Shown here: in pieces, positions 40,398 through 46,509 of the stretch
How the letters are laid out: the number at the start of each line of letters is the position of its first letter
Position numbering within the stretch: the stretch's first letter is position 1
Assembly: GCF_031181555.1 (NCBI RefSeq)
Contig: NZ_JAPSKQ010000003.1
Coordinates: 52,285 to 98,793, forward strand
Source of the DNA: Streptomyces sp.
Lineage (GTDB): Bacteria; Actinomycetota; Actinomycetes; Streptomycetales; Streptomycetaceae
Direction of reading: 5' to 3'
Length of the DNA: 46,509 nucleotides
Notes under the pieces: model-generated
What the model saw: the letters and a program-made list of their open reading frames with translations, nothing else
What the model was told of the DNA's origin: nothing
Database searches by the model: none
Position numbers and translations under genes: made by a program

Positions 40398-41617
40398 CAC
40401 CTGCCGGTCCGTCGATGAACGTGAGCACCACCGGGAAGCGCAGCGTCCTGATCTCCGGGGCCAGTGTCTCCGGACCCGCGCTGGCGTACTGGCTGCACCG
40501 GTCCGGATGCGCGGTCACCGTGGTGGAGAAGGCAGGCGCACTGCGCGAGGGTGGTCACCCGATCGACATCCGCGGTACCGCGACGGAGGTGGTCCGGCGA
40601 ATGGGGATACTGTCGCAACTGCGGGACGCTCACATCGACACGCGCCGCTGCGTCTTCCTCGACGCCGATGGCAGTGAAGTGGCCTCGCTCACCCCGCGTG
40701 CCGTCGCGGGCGGTGCCGAGGGACAGGACCTCGAGGTGCGTCGGGGCGATCTGGCCGCGATCCTCCACGCGAGGGTCCGCGACGACGTGGAATTCCTGTT
40801 CGGCGACTCCATCGCCACCCTCGACCGGTCCGGGCAAGGGGTCGACGTCACTTTCCGCAGTGGGCGGCGGCGCACGTTCGACCTGGTGGTCGGCGCCGAC
40901 GGTCTGCACTCGCACACCCGGGAGTCCCTGTTCGGCCCGGAAGGACAGTTCCACCGCTATCTCGGCCACTGCTTCGCCCTGTTCACCATGCCGAACACCC
41001 TCGGGCTCTCCCACGAGGTCACGGTGTGGAACGCCCCGGGGAAAACCGCGGCCCTCTACGCCGTCGGGGACGGCGGCGAGCTGCACGCCTTCCTGAACTT
41101 CCACCGACCACAGCCGCCGGTCGACGCCCTCCGGGACCCCGACGCCCAGCGGGACCTGGTCGCCACGGCCTTCGCAGGCGCGGGATGGGAGGTGCCTCGC
41201 ATGGTCGACGCCATGCGCGACGCGGATGACCTGTTCTTCGACACGGCCGGTCAGATCCGCATGCCCCGCTGGTCCAGCGGCCGCGTCGCGCTCGTCGGCG
41301 ACGCCGCGTACGCGCCCTCGTTCCTCACCGGACAAGGCTCGAGCCTCGCGCTGGTCGGTGCCTACATGCTCGCCAACGCCCTGGCCTCGCACCGGGACCA
41401 CACCGCGGCCTTCGCCGGCTACGAACGCGGCCTCCGCGAGTTCGTAGCCGTGAATCAGGCGCTGGCCGACAACGGTGCGGCCACGCTCCTCCCCACCACG
41501 GCAAGGGCCCTGGAGCAACGCAACACCATGCTGCGTGACCTCGGCACCATGCCCTCCGCACCGGCACGACCGGCCCACTCGGCCCTTGCGCTGCCCGAGT
41601 TCGCCCCGGTGCCGTGA
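40394..41617 (+). CDS. FAD-dependent aromatic/antibiotic monooxygenase (TetX/PHBH-like)
   Basis: A 407-residue class A flavoprotein monooxygenase. The N-terminal FAD dinucleotide site is ISGASVSGPALAYWLHRSG (GASVSG in place of GxGxxG). The DG motif is VVGADGLHSHTRESLF, and the C-terminal GDAAYAPSFLTGQGSSLALVGAYMLA is the GD motif. Such enzymes hydroxylate aromatic or tetracycline- and rifampicin-like substrates with NAD(P)H and oxygen. The gene starts in the MFS stop (ATGA) with AAGGAG seven bases upstream. Pump plus hydroxylase suggests detoxification or tailoring of one compound. Confidence 0.9.
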   Translation: MTPAGPSMNVSTTGKRSVLISGASVSGPALAYWLHRSGCAVTVVEKAGALREGGHPIDIRGTATEVVRRMGILSQLRDAHIDTRRCVFLDADGSEVASLTPRAVAGGAEGQDLEVRRGDLAAILHARVRDDVEFLFGDSIATLDRSGQGVDVTFRSGRRRTFDLVVGADGLHSHTRESLFGPEGQFHRYLGHCFALFTMPNTLGLSHEVTVWNAPGKTAALYAVGDGGELHAFLNFHRPQPPVDALRDPDAQRDLVATAFAGAGWEVPRMVDAMRDADDLFFDTAGQIRMPRWSSGRVALVGDAAYAPSFLTGQGSSLALVGAYMLANALASHRDHTAAFAGYERGLREFVAVNQALADNGAATLLPTTARALEQRNTMLRDLGTMPSAPARPAHSALALPEFAPVP

Positions 41618-41695
41618 CCTGACACGTCAGCCGGACTTCCCCATCGCCACTGGTCAACGCCCTGGGGAGGGGAAGCGTCCCGGGACGGCGCGGGG

Positions 41696-41723
41696 GCGGG
41701 ACGGTCCTGGCGGACCGTCCCGC
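41696..41723. terminator. Bidirectional terminator between monooxygenase and response regulator genes
   Basis: GCGGGACGGTCC (41696-41707) pairs perfectly with 41712-41723 around a TGGC loop between convergent genes. Confidence 0.82.
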
Positions 41724-41743
41724 GAGGGGCTCCCGGTATCGGA

Positions 41744-42436
41744 CTACGACAGGTGGCCGGTGCCGTCGTCGGGAGCGGCGTGGGCCAGGCCCGTCCGGTA
41801 GGCGATGACGACGAGTTGCGCCCGGTCGCGGGCCTCCAGCTTCGTCATGGCGCGCTGTACGTGGGCGCGGACGGTGAAGGGGCTGAGGAACATCCGCTCG
41901 GCGATCTCCTGGTTGGACAGGCCGGTCGCGACCAGGGCCACCATCTCGCGTTCACGCGGGGTGAGGACGGCGAGCCGTTCGGAGCCGTGCGGCGGGACTG
42001 CCTCCGGTGTGGCCAGGAAGCGGGCGACCAGGGAACGGGTGGCGGCGGGGGACAGAAGGGTGTCGCCGTCGGCGACCGTACGCACGGCGTCCGCCAGGTC
42101 CGCGGCCCCGATGCCTTTGCCGATGAAGCCGGCGGCCCCCGCGCGCAGCGCCTGGGCGACGTACTCGTCGGTCTCGTACGTGGTGAGGATCAGGATGCGG
42201 CTGGCACGCAGTTCCGGATCCGCGCAGATCTCAGCCGTGGCGGTGAGACCGTCCACCTCGGGCATGCGGATGTCCATGACCACCACGTCCGGACGCAGCT
42301 CCCGGGTGAGTCTGACCGCCTCCCTGCCGTCGCCGGCCTCGCCGACCACGGTGATGTCGTCGGCGCTGTCGAGAAGCATCCGGAAGGCACCGCGCAGCAG
42401 GGCCTGGTCGTCCGCGAGCAGCACCCTGAGCGTCAC
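41744..42436 (-). CDS. NarL/FixJ-type response regulator
   Basis: A 230-residue regulator with a receiver domain (acidic pair at 9-10, phosphoacceptor Asp55 in VVVMDIRMPEVDGL, later Lys in FIGKG) and a LuxR-type HTH (LTPREREMVALVATGLSNQEIAERMFLSPFTVRAHVQ, about 168-205). GTG 42436 overlaps the kinase stop (GTGA). It should be phosphorylated by the partner kinase and bind DNA, perhaps the palindromes in the repeat arms. Confidence 0.94.
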   Translation of the reverse strand: MTLRVLLADDQALLRGAFRMLLDSADDITVVGEAGDGREAVRLTRELRPDVVVMDIRMPEVDGLTATAEICADPELRASRILILTTYETDEYVAQALRAGAAGFIGKGIGAADLADAVRTVADGDTLLSPAATRSLVARFLATPEAVPPHGSERLAVLTPREREMVALVATGLSNQEIAERMFLSPFTVRAHVQRAMTKLEARDRAQLVVIAYRTGLAHAAPDDGTGHLS

Positions 42437-43758
42437 GGCGCGTCCCCGGCCTCTCCGTCACCCGTCCGTCCGTCACCTGTCACCGCGTCCGGCATTCGTC
42501 CCCCGGTGGTTGTTGCCCCGTCAGGCCTGCGCGTCGTGTCCTTGGCGGGTGGGAGGGGCAGCTGGGCGGAGACGAGGAAACCGCCCTCCGGGCGCCTGCC
42601 CGCGGAGAGGTGCCCCCCGACCGCGGTGGCACGTTCCCGCATCCCGATCAGACCGTGACCGGGCGGGCGGTCCGGCACGGTGGACGCACTCGGCCCCGGG
42701 GACGCGGCCGACGCCGTACGAGAACCCTTCCCGTCGTCGGCGACGGTGATGGTCACGCGATCGCGGTCCCAGGCGAGGCGCACCCGGGCGCCACCGGTGC
42801 CGGCGTGCTTGGTCACGTTGGTCAGGGCCTCCTGGACGATGCGGTAGGCGGTGAGGTCCACTCCCGGCGGCAGCGGCCTCGCCGTGCCCTCCTGGTGCAC
42901 CGACACCTCCAGACCCGCGCGGCGGAAGGACTCGAGGAGCGCAGGGAGCCGGGACAGCCCGGGCGCCGGTTCGGCGGGCGTGGCCGCGTCCCCGGACTGA
43001 CGCAGCAGACCGACCGTGGCCCGCAGGTCGTCGAGCGCGTCGGCGGTGGTCCCGACGAGCTCCTCGAGGCTCTTGCGGCTCTGCTCCGGGCGGGCGTCGA
43101 AGAAGTGGGCGGCGACCGTGGCCTGCGCGTTGGCCAGGGTGATCTGATGGGCCACCAGGTCGTGCAGTTCCCGGGCGATGCGCACCCGTTCCTCGGCCAC
43201 CCTCCGGCGTGCCTCGCTGTCCCGGCTCTCCTCGGCCCGCCGGGCCCGCTCCTCCACGGCCGCCAGGTAGGCCCGTCGGTTGCGCACCGAGTGGCCGAGC
43301 ACGCCGGCCACCAGCGGGAAAACCGCCACCACTCCCATCCTGCTCGCGTCCTTCCACGAGAAGTCCCCGAACAGGGGGACGGAGGCGACCAGCGCCGCGG
43401 AAGCGAGCAACACCGGGCCCGCCGCGCGCCGTTCGGTGCGCGCGGCGAGCGAGCAGGAGTAGGCGGTGATCACGGCGGGGGCCACGATGAGCGGGGTGAG
43501 GAGGAGACCCAGGGGCGGCACCAGCACGCCGACCGCGGTCGTGGCCGCCAGGGCGGCCAGGGGTGCCCGGTGCCGCACCGGCAGCACGGCACAGGACACC
43601 ACGGCGATGACGTAGGCGGCGGCAGGCGGCGCCGACAGCGTGTCGTCGACCTGCATCACCCCGCCGAGCAGGCAGAACGCGAACGCCGTCGCCGTGATCG
43701 CCGCCTCCCGCCACCACGCGCCGCGCGGTCGCGGGCCACCGCCACCCGTGTTCGTCAT
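42433..43758 (-). CDS. Sensor histidine kinase (HisKA_3/NarX family)
   Basis: A 441-residue kinase with five or more N-terminal membrane segments (about 20-165), then a coiled coil and the HisKA_3 helix with phosphorylated His199 in IARELHDLVAHQITLANAQ. The ATPase domain has the N-box-like YRIVQEALTNVTKHAG and ADDGKG, GLIGMRERA. The Pro/Arg/Gly-rich tail is disordered. The sensor part is membrane-embedded and has no large extracytoplasmic domain, suggesting that it senses membrane or lipid stress. It lies 7 bp after mmpL and overlaps the regulator start (GTGA). Confidence 0.93.
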   Translation of the reverse strand: MTNTGGGGPRPRGAWWREAAITATAFAFCLLGGVMQVDDTLSAPPAAAYVIAVVSCAVLPVRHRAPLAALAATTAVGVLVPPLGLLLTPLIVAPAVITAYSCSLAARTERRAAGPVLLASAALVASVPLFGDFSWKDASRMGVVAVFPLVAGVLGHSVRNRRAYLAAVEERARRAEESRDSEARRRVAEERVRIARELHDLVAHQITLANAQATVAAHFFDARPEQSRKSLEELVGTTADALDDLRATVGLLRQSGDAATPAEPAPGLSRLPALLESFRRAGLEVSVHQEGTARPLPPGVDLTAYRIVQEALTNVTKHAGTGGARVRLAWDRDRVTITVADDGKGSRTASAASPGPSASTVPDRPPGHGLIGMRERATAVGGHLSAGRRPEGGFLVSAQLPLPPAKDTTRRPDGATTTGGRMPDAVTGDGRTGDGEAGDAP

Positions 43759-43765
43759 GGCCGGC

Positions 43766-46009
43766 TCAGTCCCGGCCGACGGGGAACCGCCGCACCGCTG
43801 TGTCGGGCCCGGTCGCGCAGGCCGGGACGCTCCTGCTCAGTGCCTCGCCCTCGATATCGACATTCGGCAGCACACGCTTCAGGATACGAGGCAGCCACCA
43901 GGCCCGGTGGCCGAGCAGTGCCAGGACCGCGGGTGCGATCGCCATCCGGACCACGAAGGCGTCGAAGGCGACGGCGGCGGCCAGACCGACGCCCATCGTC
44001 TGGATGGTCGGGCTGTTCATCCCGACGAATCCGGCGAACACGCTGATCATGATGATCGCCGCCGCGGCCACCACACGTCCGCTGTGCCGGAAACCGCTGA
44101 CGATCGCCTCGCCGGGGGACGCCCCGTGGACGTAGGCCTCCCGCATCCGGGTGAGGAGGAAGACCTCGTAATCCATGGCGAGGCCGAAGACTATTCCGAT
44201 GATCAGAATCGGCATCAGCGACATGACCGGTCCGGTCTGCTCGATGCCGAGCAGGTCTGCCGCCCAGCCCCACTGGAAGACGACGACGAGGACGCCGAAG
44301 GCGGCTCCCACCGACAACAGGAAGCCGAGCGCGGCCTTGACCGGGACCAGGACCGAGCGGAAGACCACCGTCAGCAGGAGCACCGCCAGGCCGATGACCA
44401 CGGTCAGGTAGGGGATGAGGGCGTCGGACATGGCTTCGGAGATGTCGATGTTCATCGCGGTGGCGCCGGTCACCAGGACGGCGGCGCCCGTGCCGGCCTC
44501 GACGCCGGAGACCGCGTTCCGGAGCGCGTGCACCAGGTCCTTGGTCTCGCCGCTGTTCGGCGCGGTCCGCGGGACGGCGGTGAGGACGGCCGTGTCCTCG
44601 GTCCGGCTGAGAACCGGCTCACCGACCGACGCGACCCCGTCCACTTCCCGTACGGTCTTGACGACCAGGTCCGTGGTGGCCCGGGTGTCCCCGGACTCGG
44701 ACATGTCCACGACCACGGTCAACGGACCGTTGAAACCGGGGCCGAAGCCTTCCGACAGCAGGTCGTAGGCACGGCGCTGGGTGGTCTCCACCGACTTGGA
44801 CTCGTCTCCGGGCAGCCCGAGTTCGAGGCTCAGCGCCGGTAGGGCGGCGGCGCCGAGACCGAGTACGGCGATCACCAGCACGGCCCCCGGCCGGCGCAGC
44901 ACGAACCGCGCCCAGCGGGTGCCGAGCCCGGGCCGGCCGACCGCGGTGGGCACCGGGCGCGGGCGCTCGCTTCCCGGCCGGGTGGCCCTGCGGACGGCGC
45001 GGGACAGCACCCGCCGGCCGAAGAAGCCGAACAACGCGGGGACCAGCGTCAGCGCGACCAGTACGGCAAGGGCCACGGCGCCCGCGCCGCCCAGGCCCAT
45101 CCTGGTGAGTTCGGGGATCCCGACGACCCCCAGCCCGACCAGGGCGATGAAGACGGTCGCGCCGGCGAAGACGACGGCGGACCCGGCCGTGCCCACCGCC
45201 CGGCCGGCGGCCTCCTCCGGCTCGCTGCCCCGGGCGCGTTCGTCACGGAAGCGGGAGGTGATGAAGAGCGCGTAGTCGATGCCGACCGCCAGCCCCAGCA
45301 TCAGCGCCAGGACGGCGACGGTGGACGTCAGGCCCAGCGGGACGGCCAGCGCGGAGACCAGGCCGAAGGCGACGGCCACGCCCACGACGGCGGTCAGCAG
45401 TGACAGTCCGGCCGCGACCAGCGACCCGAGGGCGAGGACCAGCACCACCGCCGCCACCGACACGCCGATGAGCTCCGTCGTACCGCCCGGTTCCTCCTCC
45501 GCGTCCAGGGCCGAGCCGCCGATCTCCACGGTCAGCCCCGCGTCCCGGGCCCGGCCCGCGGCGTCCTCGAGGGCGCTCTTCGTCGGTTCGGTCAGGTCGA
45601 CGGCGTCCGCGGTGTAGGTGATCGTGGAGTAGGCGATGGTGCCGTCCTCACTGACGGCACCGGTCTCGTAGGGGTCGGTGGTCGACGCGACCTGATCGCC
45701 CCCGTCCAGCGAGCCGAGCGTGTCCTCGACGGCCGCCCTGTGCTCCCTGGCCGTCACCCGCTGCCCTTCCGGGGCCTGGAACACCAAGCGGGCCTCGGCA
45801 CCCTGGGAGTTGCTCCGGGGGAAGCGCTCGTCCAGCAGGTCGAACGCCTTCTGCGACTCGGTGCCGGGCATGGAGAGCTCCTCCTCCTCCCCGGCCGGCG
45901 CCGTGGCGGCGGCGGCGACGGCCAGCACCAGGGCCCCCAGCCACAGACCGCCCACGAGCCGGCGCCGTCGGAAGGCCCACCGTCCGATCCGGTAGAGGAA
46001 AGTCGTCAC
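43766..46009 (-). CDS. MMPL-family RND exporter
   Basis: A 747-residue transporter of the MMPL family. An N-terminal helix precedes a first soluble loop (about 60-170), and the two membrane halves follow with GLAVGIDYALFITSRFRDER and GLAMDYEVFLLTRMREAYVHG, the typical TM4/TM10 Asp-containing motifs. A second soluble loop contains DESKSVETTQRRAYDLL. The family exports lipids, siderophores or antibiotics by proton motive force. GTG 46009 is the same start found in the left arm. It precedes the kinase and response regulator as one operon (7-bp gap, then a 4-bp overlap), so the pair likely regulates it. Confidence 0.92.
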   Translation of the reverse strand: MTTFLYRIGRWAFRRRRLVGGLWLGALVLAVAAAATAPAGEEEELSMPGTESQKAFDLLDERFPRSNSQGAEARLVFQAPEGQRVTAREHRAAVEDTLGSLDGGDQVASTTDPYETGAVSEDGTIAYSTITYTADAVDLTEPTKSALEDAAGRARDAGLTVEIGGSALDAEEEPGGTTELIGVSVAAVVLVLALGSLVAAGLSLLTAVVGVAVAFGLVSALAVPLGLTSTVAVLALMLGLAVGIDYALFITSRFRDERARGSEPEEAAGRAVGTAGSAVVFAGATVFIALVGLGVVGIPELTRMGLGGAGAVALAVLVALTLVPALFGFFGRRVLSRAVRRATRPGSERPRPVPTAVGRPGLGTRWARFVLRRPGAVLVIAVLGLGAAALPALSLELGLPGDESKSVETTQRRAYDLLSEGFGPGFNGPLTVVVDMSESGDTRATTDLVVKTVREVDGVASVGEPVLSRTEDTAVLTAVPRTAPNSGETKDLVHALRNAVSGVEAGTGAAVLVTGATAMNIDISEAMSDALIPYLTVVIGLAVLLLTVVFRSVLVPVKAALGFLLSVGAAFGVLVVVFQWGWAADLLGIEQTGPVMSLMPILIIGIVFGLAMDYEVFLLTRMREAYVHGASPGEAIVSGFRHSGRVVAAAAIIMISVFAGFVGMNSPTIQTMGVGLAAAVAFDAFVVRMAIAPAVLALLGHRAWWLPRILKRVLPNVDIEGEALSRSVPACATGPDTAVRRFPVGRD

Positions 46010-46200
46010 CTGCTGATCACTCCAGACACCACTGGGCAAGAGGGAAGCGCGCGATCCCGCGCGCCTCCCACACTTCCCCGCGGCGCCCCGACGGGGCATC
46101 GTCCCCCGCAGCCGTCTCGGCCTGGTGCACCCGGACCAGCCGCTCACCAGTCCTGGTGCCTGCGCACTACGGGCCGCCCCGAACCAAGGCCGGGCACGAC
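45824..46200 (-). repeat. Right arm of the 377-bp perfect inverted repeat
   Basis: The exact reverse complement of 38606-38982. This copy is joined to the full mmpL gene and is therefore the likely source. It includes the mmpL upstream region, GTG 46009 and the first 62 codons. Beyond 46200 the two flanks are unrelated. Confidence 0.95.
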
Positions 46201-46508
46201 CGGGAGTTCGGTGACCTGAGCCGCAACCGGACCGTTCCGCCCCCGGCGGACGAGCGGCGGACCGCATCCCCGACGGTGGGGGCGGCGGTCGCGTCGAGGG
46301 GCACCACCAGATGAACGCGACGGAGACCGCCGTGGTGCAACACCCCGGCCGTGAGCGCGGTCGCCCCGGACTTGGTGGTGAGCCGACGGACACGGCCGGC
46401 TGACTGCGCGTTGACCAGCTCGACGGTGCCGGCCGTCCCGTCTCCCACGGCGTCGGAGCCCAGAAGCTGTTCACCCTCGGTCTCGTCCTCGCCCAGAACT
46501 CCACCAGC
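46167..46508 (-). CDS. Partial unknown protein, C-terminal part, open at the right edge
   Basis: A leftward frame open to the window edge (about 113 residues visible) has G/C-rich third positions and a coherent sequence with VELVNAQSAGRVRRLTTKSG and GVLHHGGLRRVHLVVPLDA. I do not recognise the family. Its last 11 residues are read from inside the repeat arm (46200 down to the stop at 46167), so the original C-terminus may have been lost when the arm was made. The frame may also be the natural end. The start lies outside the window. Confidence 0.5.
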   Translation of the reverse strand, partial: AGGVLGEDETEGEQLLGSDAVGDGTAGTVELVNAQSAGRVRRLTTKSGATALTAGVLHHGGLRRVHLVVPLDATAAPTVGDAVRRSSAGGGTVRLRLRSPNSRSCPALVRGGP

Positions 46509-46509
46509 C

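Noticed and set aside
46010..46504. N-terminal extension of the mmpL frame
   Set aside because: Low-complexity, no ribosome site, and the identical arm shows GTG 46009 as the shared start.
38553..46509. Transposon or insertion sequence as the cause of the inverted repeat
   Set aside because: No transposase, no short terminal repeats and no target-site duplication at the arm borders were seen. The arms are gene sequence.

Overview
The window is high-GC actinobacterial chromosome, almost certainly Streptomyces. The signs are G/C-biased third codon positions, GTG/TTG starts, an HrdD-type sigma factor, the SepX/Glp locus, a DUF6227-like protein and a gene order that, from memory, follows the S. 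coelicolor SCO3170s-SCO3207 region. It is mostly conserved core up to about 36 kb. From about 36 to 46.5 kb it looks accessory and rearranged. There is no rRNA, CRISPR array, transposase, integrase or recognisable biosynthetic cluster.

Layout. 0-1 kb: an alpha/beta-hydrolase remnant with an internal deletion, and a tRNA-Ala(CGC) gene. 1-7.3 kb: a leftward set galU > glp (gephyrin/MoeA-like) > moaC > mog > rimJ-like > sepX/glpR, with the 5-formyltetrahydrofolate cyclo-ligase gene divergent from galU. 7.4-20.9 kb: housekeeping and envelope genes. These are a penicillin-acylase-family hydrolase, a K+/H+ antiporter, an MFS carrier, an FmdB zinc ribbon behind a CIRCE element, methylthioadenosine phosphorylase, a CpaB-like SAF protein, MscL, a 58-residue protein, a DHFR-like reductase, a P1 peptidase, a lipoprotein L,D-transpeptidase and a DUF6227-like protein. 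21.1-25.3 kb: the fructose operon fruR-fruK-fruA. 25.4-35.1 kb: regulator/efflux pairs (DHA2 MFS/WYL, TetR, MarR/extradiol dioxygenase, TetR/DHA2 MFS) around hrdD, which has a SigR-type promoter. 35.3-38.6 kb: a secreted M6-like metalloprotease and a tandem double-IclR regulator.

The most unusual structure is at 38606-46200. A 377-bp repeat, identical in both copies by direct reading, stands in inverted orientation at the two ends of a 6.8-kb segment. Each arm carries the upstream region and first 62 codons of an MMPL exporter gene. The right arm continues into the complete mmpL-histidine kinase-response regulator operon. In the left arm the mmpL reading frame breaks off one base after the arm ends. 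It then stops in a GTGA overlap with the start codon of an MFS transporter gene, which is itself ATGA-coupled to an FAD monooxygenase. The same promoter and leader therefore appear to drive two efflux operons, and recombination between the arms could flip the segment without breaking either one.

Functional logic. sepX/glpR and glp encode a membrane receptor and a gephyrin-like partner used in actinobacterial septation and polar growth, here placed among true molybdopterin genes and galU. fruR, fruK and fruA form a regulator, kinase and transporter unit. hrdD links to thiol-oxidative stress through SigR, and fmdB links to heat shock through HrcA. All coordinates, motifs and repeats were read by eye from the sequence. 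Family names rest on remembered family features, and no database search was run.
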